Below, one piece after another: positions 17,146 to 26,036 of a stretch of DNA of 64,000 bases. The notes beneath the pieces were generated by a model. That model saw only the letters and a list, made by a program, of their open reading frames with translations, ran no database searches and was not told the origin of the DNA. Source of the stretch: Candidatus Melainabacteria bacterium (GTDB taxonomy: Bacteria; Cyanobacteriota; Vampirovibrionia; Obscuribacterales; Obscuribacteraceae); contig PLXC01000101.1 in the NCBI GenBank assembly GCA_003151275.1, positions 29,112 to 93,111 of the forward strand, written 5' to 3'. How positions within the stretch are numbered: the stretch's first letter is position 1; each line of letters opens with the position of its first letter. The position numbers and the translations under genes were made by a program.

Positions 17146-17604
17146 GTGTTTAGGAACGAGAGTGGTTATTCCTTGCCGTCGAGAGCGGCTCTTACAGAGC
17201 AGCAGATTCTAGCTATGCTAGACGCCCTGATAAAGGGTGGGTCCATCGTTGTGCCACTAAACCGCAAGATTACGGAATACATAGCCGCCTGCGCCAACCA
17301 AGACTTGTTAAAGCCTCTTGCAGAGCATCAAAATCCGCTTCTTCGCTGCGCTGTTGCCGCAAATTTGAAATTGCCCGAAGAATTAGTTTGGAAATTAGCT
17401 TGTGATAGCGACTTTAGAGTTCGAGCCAGGTTGGCCGAGAATCAAAACTTGGCATCATTCTTGCTTGAAACTTTGGCAGAAGATGAAGACGAACGCGTGG
17501 CGCAGAGAGCCAATAGATCGCTCGATAAACAAAATTCAGACCAACTCTCAAATCGAGTCATTCATTGGATGTTTGGTTCGTTTGCAGTAAAACAAACCGG
17601 CTAA
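17146..17604 (+). CDS. LRV/HEAT-like repeat protein
   Basis: The protein is a short array of helical repeats: EHQNPLLRCAVAANLKLP, CDSDFRVRARLAENQNL and AEDEDERVAQRANRSL. These match the leucine-rich-variant pattern (NPxxxVRxxLAxN). GTG 17146 is chosen because AGAGG ends 8 bases before it; the upstream GTG at 17137 overlaps that site. It shares its repeat type with the C-terminus of the 12300-13439 protein. Probably a protein-binding scaffold; the partner is unknown. Confidence 0.65.
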   Translation: MFRNESGYSLPSRAALTEQQILAMLDALIKGGSIVVPLNRKITEYIAACANQDLLKPLAEHQNPLLRCAVAANLKLPEELVWKLACDSDFRVRARLAENQNLASFLLETLAEDEDERVAQRANRSLDKQNSDQLSNRVIHWMFGSFAVKQTG

Positions 17605-17689
17605 CAGTTTTGTCACGGCTGCGTTGTTGAACTGGAACCTTTTCCGCCTGGAAAGTGTCCAAACCTCTATGCATGTGCAGAGGTGAATG

Positions 17690-17869
17690 ATGAACAAACA
17701 ATCCCTAACTTTCGGGCAGCAAGCTGCAGAAGTCGCCGTCGAGCTAAAGCAACTCAAACGCGACATGAAAAGGCTGTTACGCATGCAATGGAAAGAGTTT
17801 ATCCATTTCGTTGACGATCAGCAGGCAGTGCATTGCACCCCATCTATGAAGGCTGACAACGCTGCCTGA
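17690..17869 (+). CDS. Small helical protein, 59 residues
   Basis: ATG 17690 has AGAGG about 6 bases upstream. The product has a basic amphipathic helix (VAVELKQLKRDMKRLLRMQWKEF) and then a polar end. It follows the LRV gene by 85 bases and is closed by a strong hairpin at 17972. It may be an adaptor peptide. No family is known. Confidence 0.45.
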   Translation: MNKQSLTFGQQAAEVAVELKQLKRDMKRLLRMQWKEFIHFVDDQQAVHCTPSMKADNAA

Positions 17870-17971
17870 ACGCATTGGCAGATTCGATGCGCAGCAGCTG
17901 TTAACCAGCTGATATTAATGCTTGTTCAGGCTGGCTTCGGCGGAATCTAGAACTTGACGGACGGAATGATA

Positions 17972-17997
17972 AAGGGCTTTCAATTTTGAAAGCCCTT
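17972..17997 (+). terminator. Perfect 12-bp inverted repeat
   Basis: AAGGGCTTTCAA and TTGAAAGCCCTT are perfectly complementary with a two-base centre, about 100 bases after the small helical gene and ahead of the MFS gene. The U-run is weak, but the arms form a stable hairpin on either strand. Confidence 0.65.
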
Positions 17998-18069
17998 AAA
18001 TTATGGAATTTGTTCCGTTACTGCTAGTGCCGATATGTTCTAAAATTTGAATGGCAAGCGCGGAGTCTT

Positions 18070-19416
18070 ATGGAGCAATCATCAATGAGCGGCCTAGAGC
18101 TGGAAAAGGCGGCTGGCAGCGCTCCTCGCAAAGAAATCTTGGCCTGGGCATCTTATGATATTGCCAACTCTACTTATGGAACAGTGGTCGCTACAGCTGT
18201 TTACAACGCTTATTTTGCCAATGTTATCGCCGGGCCCTCCTCTGGTCTAGAGAAGGGTGTGGGCACATTGTTGCTCACCGTGGTTATATGCATTTCCAGT
18301 CTGGCGATTGTACTTACCGCGCCAATTGTCGGCACCATATCTGATGCTACTGCATCAAAAAAGAGAATGCTCTTCTATTCTACGTTTACCTGCGTGGCCG
18401 CGACGGCTTGTCTATCATTTTTCGGACCCGGGGCTGTGATACCGGCGATGGTGACACTGACGATCGCCAACATCGCTTTTGGAACGGGTGAAGATTTAAT
18501 TGCCGCATTTTTGCCGGAGTTGGCAACAAAAAAAGATATGGGACGAATATCGTCCATTGGATGGGCTGCTGGTTACGTTGGTGGTTTGCTTTCCCTGGGA
18601 ATTTGCCTTGCCTATGTTTCGTGGGCATTACGCCAAGGTCAAACTTCAACCGAATTTGTGCCGATTGTTATGTTGTTCTGCGCGTTATTCTTTGGACTTG
18701 CTGTCCTTCCTACTTTTGTGTATTTGAAAGAGCGGGCCAAGCCAGATCCAACTGCAATTGGGAAAAACCCTGTGTATGCCGGTTTTGAACGATTGAAAGC
18801 GACTATTACCCACGCCAGGCATTACAGGGACTTATTTCGATTCTTGATTACGCTCTTTCTGTATAGTTGTGGCACTAGTACTGTCATACACCTTGCCTCT
18901 GTTTACGCACAGGAAGTCGTCAAATTCACTGCCCAAGACTCAATTATAATGATCCTCGTCGTTAATGTCACAGCAGCGGTTGGCGCTTCAGTGTTTGGTT
19001 TTGTGCAAGACCGCATTGGTTCCGTGCGCACGTTGATGATCACCCTGTCGATCTGGACGGTTGCCATTCTTGTCGCTGCGGCTGCTCAAAACAAGCCGCA
19101 GTTGTGGATTGCTGCAAACCTGGTGGGCATTGCCATGGGTTCAACCGGCTCGGTTGGTCGTGCTCTTGTTGGTCAATTCGCTCCAGAAGGTCGCTCAGGC
19201 GAGTTTCTCGGTTTGTGGGGCGTGGCCGTAAAATTAGCCACCGCCGTTGGTGCACTTACTTTTGGCGCTGTAGCCTTTTTAACACACAACAATTATCGAA
19301 TCGCAATCCTGTGCACAATCCTCTTCTTTGCCGCAGGAATGGCGATGTTGACTAGGGTCAACGAAGAACGTGGAAAGCTTGCCTCGTCTACCGATATTAA
19401 TGATCCGCTGCTTTAA
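18070..19416 (+). CDS. MFS transporter, UMF1/Atg22-like family
   Basis: A 448-residue polytopic protein with about 12 hydrophobic helices. The N-terminus WASYDIANSTYGTVVATAVYNAYF is characteristic of the UMF1/Vps55-Atg22-like branch of the major facilitator superfamily. Between helices 2 and 3 is the MFS loop (SDATASKKRML). Known relatives in eukaryotes export amino acids from vacuoles; bacterial substrates are mostly unknown. ATG 18085 with GGAG 9 bases upstream is an alternative start. Confidence 0.85.
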   Translation: MEQSSMSGLELEKAAGSAPRKEILAWASYDIANSTYGTVVATAVYNAYFANVIAGPSSGLEKGVGTLLLTVVICISSLAIVLTAPIVGTISDATASKKRMLFYSTFTCVAATACLSFFGPGAVIPAMVTLTIANIAFGTGEDLIAAFLPELATKKDMGRISSIGWAAGYVGGLLSLGICLAYVSWALRQGQTSTEFVPIVMLFCALFFGLAVLPTFVYLKERAKPDPTAIGKNPVYAGFERLKATITHARHYRDLFRFLITLFLYSCGTSTVIHLASVYAQEVVKFTAQDSIIMILVVNVTAAVGASVFGFVQDRIGSVRTLMITLSIWTVAILVAAAAQNKPQLWIAANLVGIAMGSTGSVGRALVGQFAPEGRSGEFLGLWGVAVKLATAVGALTFGAVAFLTHNNYRIAILCTILFFAAGMAMLTRVNEERGKLASSTDINDPLL

Positions 19417-19531
19417 TCGTGTCGACTTCGATCTTGCCTGCGCGCGACGCTGAAAGTCGTCATGCTGAAATGTCCTTATTCATTGATGACTTGAAATTGG
19501 CGGCGTCCGTTGTTAAGCAGCAGAAAGCACG

Positions 19532-21628
19532 CTAGGAGCCATACTTCTGAGCGAGTTCATGCATTTGGAATGCCTTAAGGAGTTGTCCATGTTGCCAAAG
19601 ATAATGAGCGTAACTTTGGTAAGCGTTTGAGAAGAATGGCGATCTGAGTTTTTCGGGATTAGTGCGGGCCACTTTCTCGGCTAGCTCTATGAACTGTGAG
19701 TAGATATCGTTTTTCGGTTCGACATTTAGCGAATCCTTTACCTCAGCCAGTCTTCCAGCGGCAATCGCTTGCTCTCTCAGGAAATTGTCTCCCTTCTTAG
19801 TCCATTCTTCCAAGGCGATCAAGTAGCAGTCTTTTGCATCTGGCAATCGGTTACCGCGAAAGTACTCTTCAGAAATTTTGCTGTCATTTAAGGACTTATA
19901 ACTAGCATCTCTGGTTGATCTGTCTGAACGCTGGAGGTCAGCTATTACTTGTCTTGCCTTCTCTGATTCAGTGTAATTGCCTTGCATAAAATAACAATCA
20001 GCGTTTCTCAAAAACAAGTGCAATTGCTCGTTGGGGGATAACTCTGACGGGATATTGCTGTTCCTGCACTTGCGTATCAGGACTAGTGCATTGTGATAAT
20101 TTTGAGCTGCTGTCTTATAGTCCACTGCCTCGTTGAAGTAGGCGCAATCCCCCGCGCCTACGTATGCAAGTATCAGGTTGTTTAGAATATTAGCGTGCTG
20201 TATGTCTTTAGTTTGATCGACGAACTTACTGAGATAAGCGATCGACGCAGCATAGTCGCTTTGGGCTGTGTCGTAATGTCGCTGATTTCGCTCAGCCTCC
20301 GCTTTGGAGCGTCTCTCGAAGGCAAGGTTAAGTTGTCTTTCGCTGAAGAAGCGAGGATCTAATTGTCGTGCCGCCTGTTCGTCGGATTCAATCATCATAC
20401 TTTGCAATGAACCAAGAACCTTTTGAGTTCCTTTAGGGTCTGTTTGTACTTGTTCGCCATTGCCTCTGTCGGCATAGCGTGACCATATCACCGGTTCGGA
20501 TTCTAAAAAAGGGGCGGTTGATACAGCGGAAATAGATGCAAGGATGTACTGTGTGCCGAATAGTATCAGCGCACCAATCAGCAAAGATGACGCGACCATA
20601 AAGTTGAGTGACTTGGTTGTCTTGCGCAATCCAGTAAGTTCAAAGGACTGAACGATTCTTTGCGCAATCCCTTGCTCTTCGTGCAAATTATTCAGATCAG
20701 ACAGGATTTCTTCCATCTTCTGGTATCGTTTTCCTGGCTCTTTTGCAATAGCCTTGAATACAATTCGCTCTAGTGCATCAAAGTGTTTCAAATCGCGGCG
20801 AACATCTTTGAAGCTTGGTGGCATTTCGTGAATGTGTTTCATCATTGTTTTGAACACACTGTCCGAGGCTAAAGCAGGAACACCTAAAAGTGCTTCGTAC
20901 ATTACGCAACCAAATGAATAAATATCTGAGCGAACGTCGAGCTGCTGTCCGAGACACTGTTCGGGGCTCATATAGAGCGGACTGCCTAATGACTCGCCCG
21001 TCTGTGTGAGTTTTGCATCCTCGCCTTCGACAAGTTTCGCCACGCCGAAGTCAACGATTTTGACAGTTAAGATATTACGTTCATCGAAGTTAAGCATGAT
21101 GTTGCTTGGTTTGATATCTCTATGCACAACACCACGCTGATGGGCATGGGAAATCGCCGCAGTTGTCTGTTTGAAAATGTTCAACGCATCAGCATCTGGG
21201 AGAGACTTGATCCGGTTAAGTAAATCACCCAGAGATTCGCCCTGCACATAGTCCATAACGAGGTAAGGCGTACCATCTTCGGTGATGCCATAATCGTGAA
21301 TTGCCACTATGCCCGGATGTTCAAGACGGCTTGCCGCCTGCGCTTCTTGCTTGAATCGCATCAAACTTGTCGTTTTGGACATGAGGTGAGTGTGAAGTGT
21401 TTTAATAGCGACAAGCTTGTTCATCGCTTCGTGGCGGGCAAGATAAACAATGCTCATTCCGCCTTCGCCAAGCACCTCCAGCATCAGGTATTTTTCGGCG
21501 AAGAGAGTGTTGATGAGTGGGTTTTGATTAGAAGTAATATTCGCGTTTTCGTCAACGACTTCAGGCGCAGTCGTGCTTTCTGCCTTCTGGTTAAAACCGC
21601 CAGAATCTCTTTCCTTGGATTGAATCAT
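19532..21628 (-). CDS. Membrane Ser/Thr protein kinase with TPR-like extracytoplasmic domain
   Basis: Hanks-type kinase. The G-loop LGEGGMS is at 53-59, the ATP lysine in VAIK at about 76, the catalytic loop HRDIKPSN at 169-176, DFG at 193-195, and the substrate anchor GSPLYMSPEQ at about 213. A juxtamembrane region and one transmembrane helix at about 340-362 follow. The outer 330 residues are helical with TPR character (ADCYFMQGNYTESEKAR). All catalytic residues are present, so it should be active. It is divergent from the secreted protein at 21744, which may share its pathway. Confidence 0.9.
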   Translation of the reverse strand: MIQSKERDSGGFNQKAESTTAPEVVDENANITSNQNPLINTLFAEKYLMLEVLGEGGMSIVYLARHEAMNKLVAIKTLHTHLMSKTTSLMRFKQEAQAASRLEHPGIVAIHDYGITEDGTPYLVMDYVQGESLGDLLNRIKSLPDADALNIFKQTTAAISHAHQRGVVHRDIKPSNIMLNFDERNILTVKIVDFGVAKLVEGEDAKLTQTGESLGSPLYMSPEQCLGQQLDVRSDIYSFGCVMYEALLGVPALASDSVFKTMMKHIHEMPPSFKDVRRDLKHFDALERIVFKAIAKEPGKRYQKMEEILSDLNNLHEEQGIAQRIVQSFELTGLRKTTKSLNFMVASSLLIGALILFGTQYILASISAVSTAPFLESEPVIWSRYADRGNGEQVQTDPKGTQKVLGSLQSMMIESDEQAARQLDPRFFSERQLNLAFERRSKAEAERNQRHYDTAQSDYAASIAYLSKFVDQTKDIQHANILNNLILAYVGAGDCAYFNEAVDYKTAAQNYHNALVLIRKCRNSNIPSELSPNEQLHLFLRNADCYFMQGNYTESEKARQVIADLQRSDRSTRDASYKSLNDSKISEEYFRGNRLPDAKDCYLIALEEWTKKGDNFLREQAIAAGRLAEVKDSLNVEPKNDIYSQFIELAEKVARTNPEKLRSPFFSNAYQSYAHYLWQHGQLLKAFQMHELAQKYGS

Positions 21629-21743
21629 TGGTGTTACTGCCGAGCCCTCTGCATTTTATTTTGCCCTCGCTATGGCATTAGTAATCATGTTCAAGTTGTT
21701 TAATAAACTCATTTTTGGGGCAGATTGCTATCGGGGCCGATAG

Positions 21744-22595
21744 ATGTCATTAAAATTTTTGCTAGCTATGGCGTTTGCAGGGTTCTGCACCGTTGGCACA
21801 GTTTTCGCTGCGCCTGGGAATTGTGCGAATCCAGTGTCCGCTTGGATGATTAAGCAAACCTCCTATAATTTGGGCGACGTTGACATGGTTTTGGCTAAGG
21901 ACGCGTTCAAATGGCATAACAACAAGCTCGGTCTAACGTTGATTATGCATGCGCCGGATTGGAAGTTGAATGCCTTTAATGAAGCGAACAAAAAATATCT
22001 GATTTTGAATAAGGCAGAGGCGCTGGAGATTTTTCAACACCAGAGACGTCGTGAGAATTCTGGATTCGAAACACCAATTAAATTAGGTGATAGACCCGCT
22101 GTTGCTGGCATGCCTACGGTTGCCTACTGCTATGCTCATGACACAGAAACCATATCTGAAAAGTTCGCACTCTCTGTGACGAACGCTCTCGAAAACGGTA
22201 GCAAGCTGAATCATGAACAGAAAGATTATATTGATCATGCACTGAATCATCAGCGACGCGAATATTGGTATGCAAAACAAATTCAGTTTCCAGCAAAAGT
22301 TAGCGGCGTATTCTTGGAAAAAATTGCGGCTATAAAGTATGGCGATAATCTACCATTGCGACTTATACAGATCGGCAAAGATGGTGTACGAACAACAATG
22401 TTCGACACTACGGAAGTTCGAAAAGCAATGGTTCCTGCAGACTTTTCTAAGATGCCAAAGGGCTATACCAAGGCGGAAAATAAAGTAGCATTGCTGGTAA
22501 ACGATGTAGATTTCGCTGGATTCGCGGGAGAGTCTGAACCAAACCCGGTATCAACCAAACCTGTCGTTAAGAAGAATGATGACACTCATCGGTAA
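21744..22595 (+). CDS. Secreted protein of unknown function
   Basis: A 283-residue protein with a clear signal peptide (LLAMAFAGFCTVGTVFAAPG). The mature part starts with MIKQTSYNLGDVDMVLAKDAFKW, which recalls the start of periplasmic DUF4412/LolA-like carrier domains, but I cannot assign it firmly. The next gene starts 20 bases before its stop, so the two are translationally coupled. It is divergent from the TPR kinase. Confidence 0.65.
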   Translation: MSLKFLLAMAFAGFCTVGTVFAAPGNCANPVSAWMIKQTSYNLGDVDMVLAKDAFKWHNNKLGLTLIMHAPDWKLNAFNEANKKYLILNKAEALEIFQHQRRRENSGFETPIKLGDRPAVAGMPTVAYCYAHDTETISEKFALSVTNALENGSKLNHEQKDYIDHALNHQRREYWYAKQIQFPAKVSGVFLEKIAAIKYGDNLPLRLIQIGKDGVRTTMFDTTEVRKAMVPADFSKMPKGYTKAENKVALLVNDVDFAGFAGESEPNPVSTKPVVKKNDDTHR

Positions 22596-23598
22596 GATTG
22601 CGAAGCCTGCTTCTGTCACCGTATATAGTGTCCTCGTTTTGTCGATCCTGCTTTGCAGAACTGCTCTTTCTGACCCGTTGAGTCAGTCCCCGATCTCGTC
22701 GCAGAGCCAGACCGCGAAGCAACCCTCCATTGACGTGACTCCAGACCAATCATTAGGAGGGTCCACGAAGACGACACCGAGCCAGTCATCTGATCAGGCC
22801 AAGGAGACGACACCGCGCCAGGATTCGGCGCAGCCCAAGGAGACCGCACCGAGCCAATCATCGATTCATTCCAATGAACCGATTCCGATTCCGACTTCGA
22901 GTGACTCGGCAGAGCCGGATCCAAATCAGACCTTCGTTCGATTTATTGAGGCTGTATCTGGCAAACCTGCCACCGAAGAAATTCGCAATTTGGTGCAGGG
23001 CGTTGTCAGCCTGCAAAGAAAAGGCGAATCGGTTGAATTGACTAAATCAGATTCGTCAAAGGTGCTTGTTGGTAGTGATACTGAATTCGGTGCTAGTGTA
23101 GTTCGAGACCTATCCGAAGCGAAGGACAAGCTGTCTGCTAAGTTTGGTCCCGAAGTAGGCACGCTCGTCGACGAATTTGTTGGTGTTACAGCCAACGGCT
23201 CGCACATTGATGTCATCCGGAACGGACCAGAAGTTGAAGACCTCGATCTCAGTGAACGAAAAATTAAAAAGCAGCTTCCCTTAAGACGAGTTCGCCTTTC
23301 CAAAATTTCAGTTGATCTTGTGCAGGTTGACGGACATCCGGCATTAAAGAACATAACTGGCATTGAGGTCGTACCGAATGCAGGATTTGAGATACCAATC
23401 ATCTTGAAGGAATTTTCACGCTCCCAAAATCAAGATGGCAACGACGTGCTAATCTTCGGAATTAGAAATCCATTGTCGCTGTTCAAGCCGTTCAGAAAGC
23501 TCTTCGGCATTAAAGATACCATTCCGTTTACGTGGACTGTTAAAAAGAAAGAGTCAAAAGAAATCGGCGCGAAAGAATCTCCCGGTTACAAAGAATAG
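22576..23598 (+). CDS. Secreted protein with Ser/Thr/Pro/Gln-rich linker
   Basis: A hydrophobic N-terminal segment (VYSVLVLSILLCRTALS) precedes about 70 residues of degenerate repeats built from SQSS-ETTP-QDS-AQPKETAP. The remaining 200 residues form an alpha/beta domain with no recognised family. The start overlaps the previous gene by 20 bases with AAGAAG as a weak ribosome site; ATG 22579 is equally possible. Co-expression with the preceding secreted protein is likely. Confidence 0.62.
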   Translation: MMTLIGKIAKPASVTVYSVLVLSILLCRTALSDPLSQSPISSQSQTAKQPSIDVTPDQSLGGSTKTTPSQSSDQAKETTPRQDSAQPKETAPSQSSIHSNEPIPIPTSSDSAEPDPNQTFVRFIEAVSGKPATEEIRNLVQGVVSLQRKGESVELTKSDSSKVLVGSDTEFGASVVRDLSEAKDKLSAKFGPEVGTLVDEFVGVTANGSHIDVIRNGPEVEDLDLSERKIKKQLPLRRVRLSKISVDLVQVDGHPALKNITGIEVVPNAGFEIPIILKEFSRSQNQDGNDVLIFGIRNPLSLFKPFRKLFGIKDTIPFTWTVKKKESKEIGAKESPGYKE

Positions 23599-23801
23599 CA
23601 ATGTCTACTTCTTTCGATACGGCCAGATCATCTTTACACCATTTCGTTAAAACACAAGAGTGAATTCACAAGTGGTCTGTCCAGTACTAAGATTGAATTG
23701 TAGGCAGTTGGAATCGCGACGCAGCTTACACGTGATTTTGATTGCCTACGAATTTTTCCGTTGCCGGTAACCTTCCACTACCATACCGACATCGAGCAAC
23801 T

Positions 23802-23822
23802 GCGTCCGGTTATTCCGGACGC
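23802..23822 (+). terminator. GC-rich hairpin terminator
   Basis: GCGTCCGG pairs with CCGGACGC around TTATT, then TTTGTTG follows. Outer bases GCAAC/GTTGC can extend the stem. It lies 37 bases before the next gene. The 203 bases between it and the previous stop hold one more weak pairing (GTAGGCA at 23700 with TGCCTAC at 23743), so a short untranslated RNA is conceivable. Confidence 0.7.
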
Positions 23823-23858
23823 TTTGTTGCTATGCGAACGGCATTTCAGCTAATATAG

Positions 23859-24245
23859 ATGTCTAGCAAGCATAAGGATATTGACGTGTCTGACTTGGCA
23901 GCCGGATTGCAAATGGTCGAAAACATGTTTCGCGGCGCGACGAAAGGACTGTTTTCGAAAATCGACGAGATGACTTTCAAAATGACCCTCAACGGTCTGA
24001 AAAGTGAAGACTATGAAGCAATCTCAATCACAATTGATCAACTAGTAAAAGAGCACAAACCGATTAGCATTCCGCCACTGTATGTAGTATCACAGGCCCA
24101 TCCAAACGAGAGAGTGCGCACCAAAGCTTACGAAGCTCTCAAAAAGCTAGATCCGCATTGCGATTTTGAAAAATTGACTGAAGGAAAACCTGTCGAGGAA
24201 GCCGCTGCAGTGCTCATAGAAAAGTACGGAAATTTTAAAAAATGA
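23859..24245 (+). CDS. Small soluble protein of unknown function
   Basis: A 128-residue, mostly helical protein. The central part ITIDQLVKEHKPISIPPLYVVSQAHPNERVRTKAYEALKKL has the HP-x-x-VR pattern of a single HEAT/LRV-like unit. It overlaps the following phosphatase gene by four bases (ATGA), so the two are an operon and possibly a functional pair. No further assignment is possible. Confidence 0.6.
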   Translation: MSSKHKDIDVSDLAAGLQMVENMFRGATKGLFSKIDEMTFKMTLNGLKSEDYEAISITIDQLVKEHKPISIPPLYVVSQAHPNERVRTKAYEALKKLDPHCDFEKLTEGKPVEEAAAVLIEKYGNFKK

Positions 24246-24793
24246 GCACCAAAGAAAAGTTCTACTTTGTCAGGCATGGTCAAACTGACGCTAATTTAGG
24301 CGACTTGGCGGCAGGTGCCGGTTGGGACATCGAACTCAATGCGAACGGACATTCCCAAGCGAAAGCATTGGCCGAAAGCGACAGCATTCAGGCGTGTGTT
24401 GATGTCAAGACGATCTGCGTCAGTCCCATGACTCGGGCTCGTCAAACAGCCGAGGCTCTGAGTTCGGTTCTGAAGGCGCCGATTGTTTGTGTCGATGAAC
24501 TGAAGGAGTGGCATCTGGGCGAGTGGGAGAAACGCGCCTGGAGTGAATTACCCAACCTTTACCATCCAGACACAAATCCGCCGGGCGGAGAAAGTCAGAG
24601 TGAGTTTGGCAAGCGCATCGCCGCCGGATTAGCCACGGCGCTGTCTCACCCTGGACCGGTTTTAATAGTAGCTCACGGCGGTGTTTGGCATGGCATTAGT
24701 CGACTGCTGTCACTGCCGGCCAGCGAAATTGATAACTGTGCCCTGAAGAGTATTTCGCGCGCGCATGCCGCGGACAGTTGGACTCTCGAGTAG
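24242..24793 (+). CDS. Histidine phosphatase family (phosphoglycerate-mutase-like)
   Basis: The N-terminal FVRHGQTDAN contains the catalytic RHG with the phospho-accepting His. SPMTRARQTAEAL supplies the second Arg, ELKEWHLGEWE is the acid region, and LIVAHGGVWHGI has the second catalytic His. At 183 residues it is a compact branch-1 enzyme like CobC/PhoE/GpmB phosphatases. The phosphorylated substrate cannot be told. It is coupled by ATGA overlap to the preceding small protein. Confidence 0.88.
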   Translation: MSTKEKFYFVRHGQTDANLGDLAAGAGWDIELNANGHSQAKALAESDSIQACVDVKTICVSPMTRARQTAEALSSVLKAPIVCVDELKEWHLGEWEKRAWSELPNLYHPDTNPPGGESQSEFGKRIAAGLATALSHPGPVLIVAHGGVWHGISRLLSLPASEIDNCALKSISRAHAADSWTLE

Positions 24794-24899
24794 CCGCTCA
24801 GCACCTTGTAAAGAAAAGCTTGGCATGGAGCGATTTTTCGCTCAAATGGTATAGCATTTGCTGTTCGTTGGCTGCCGAACCTGCAATTCGAGGAAAAAG

Positions 24900-25889
24900 A
24901 TGAGCGTTAAGACCGAGAAAAGTACGAGCGTAAAGGCTTTCATAACAAGGCACTTCCGCCATTTCAATGCAGCTGTTGTCGTAGACGCGGCTGAGGCATA
25001 CGTCAAACACTTGCAGAATGGTGGCAAGATGTTCATGACTTTGGCCGGTGCGACCAGCACTGCGGAGTTAGGAATCTCATTGGCAGAAATGATTAGGCAA
25101 GATAAGGTGCAAGCAATTTGCTGCACCGGAGCCAATCTCGAAGAAGACATTTTCAACCTCGTTGCGCACAACAATTACGTTCGCCTTCCCAACTATCGAC
25201 ATTTGTCATCAGAAGAAGAAGTAGCGCTCGCAGACCGCGGCTTGAATCGAGTCACGGATACATGCATTCCTGAAGACGAAGCTATTCGCAAAATTGAAAA
25301 AGAAGTCTTGCAACTTTGGAAAGCTGCGGATCAAAAAGGTGAGTCGTACTTCCCCTACGAATTCATGTATCAGTTGATTCGCACTAAAATGATCGAAAAG
25401 CATTATCAAATAGATGCCAAAGATTCTTGGCTAGTCGCCGCTGCCGAGAAGAACCTGCCAATCTGGACACCAGGCTGGGAAGATTCTACTCTCGGAAACA
25501 TCTTTGTTTCCCACGTAATTCGAAAAGATATTAAGAACATCCACACCGTTCGCAGCGGATTGGAGTCAATGCAAACACTTGCAGATTGGTATAAAGCGAC
25601 GGCACCAAATTCACCGGTTGGATTCTTTCAGCTCGGTGGTGGCATCGCCGGTGACTTCCCTATTTGTGTAGTGCCTATGATCCGCCAAGACCTCGAAGAA
25701 GAATGCCCATTCTGGGGCTATTTCTGTCAGATTTCAGACAGCACCACCTCGTATGGTTCATATAGTGGCGCGGTTCCAAATGAAAAGATTACATGGGGCA
25801 AACTTGATGTCGACACACCAAGATTTGTGATCGAGTCAGACTTCACGATCGTTGCGCCGCTGGTTTTTGCGTATGTATTAGATTGGTAA
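24900..25889 (+). CDS. Deoxyhypusine-synthase-like enzyme (bacterial DHS homologue)
   Basis: A 329-residue protein of the deoxyhypusine synthase family. Marks are LAGATSTAELG (NAD-binding start), CCTGANLEEDI, VGFFQLGGGIAGDFP and GSYSGAVPNEKITWGKL, whose Lys corresponds to the lysine that forms the covalent aminobutyl intermediate in eukaryotic DHS. Bacteria lack eIF5A, so members act on free polyamines or guanidines; homospermidine-type or bis-guanidino products have been described for such homologues. GAGG lies 6 bases before ATG 24900, which rules out longer readings. With the PatA locus it suggests active polyamine metabolism. Confidence 0.87.
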   Translation: MSVKTEKSTSVKAFITRHFRHFNAAVVVDAAEAYVKHLQNGGKMFMTLAGATSTAELGISLAEMIRQDKVQAICCTGANLEEDIFNLVAHNNYVRLPNYRHLSSEEEVALADRGLNRVTDTCIPEDEAIRKIEKEVLQLWKAADQKGESYFPYEFMYQLIRTKMIEKHYQIDAKDSWLVAAAEKNLPIWTPGWEDSTLGNIFVSHVIRKDIKNIHTVRSGLESMQTLADWYKATAPNSPVGFFQLGGGIAGDFPICVVPMIRQDLEEECPFWGYFCQISDSTTSYGSYSGAVPNEKITWGKLDVDTPRFVIESDFTIVAPLVFAYVLDW

Positions 25890-25999
25890 ATTTTTTCTGA
25901 CGGCTCTAATTGCACCATATGTGGTGTGCTGTTGCGTGGCTTGTCCTGACCGAGATGAAGAAGACCTTCAATTTTCAGGTTGGCGTAATTATGCTAAAA

Positions 26000-26030
26000 T
26001 GAAAACCGTTTCCGTTTAAGCGTATATAAT
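26000..26030 (+). promoter_or_regulatory. Probable MerC-gene promoter with Fur/Zur-like 7-1-7 box
   Basis: TATAAT at 26025-26030 is a perfect -10, ending only 6 bases before the ATG. TGAAAAC-C-GTTTCCG at 26000-26014 is an imperfect 7-1-7 inverted repeat (5 of 7 pairs) placed over the -35 region. This recalls cyanobacterial Zur/Fur-type boxes. No good -35 hexamer is visible. Confidence 0.4.
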
Positions 26031-26036
26031 ATTCAT

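Noticed and set aside
19470..19535. 21-codon ORF between the MFS gene and the TPR kinase
   Set aside because: No ribosome site, very short, and it runs into the end of the kinase gene on the other strand.
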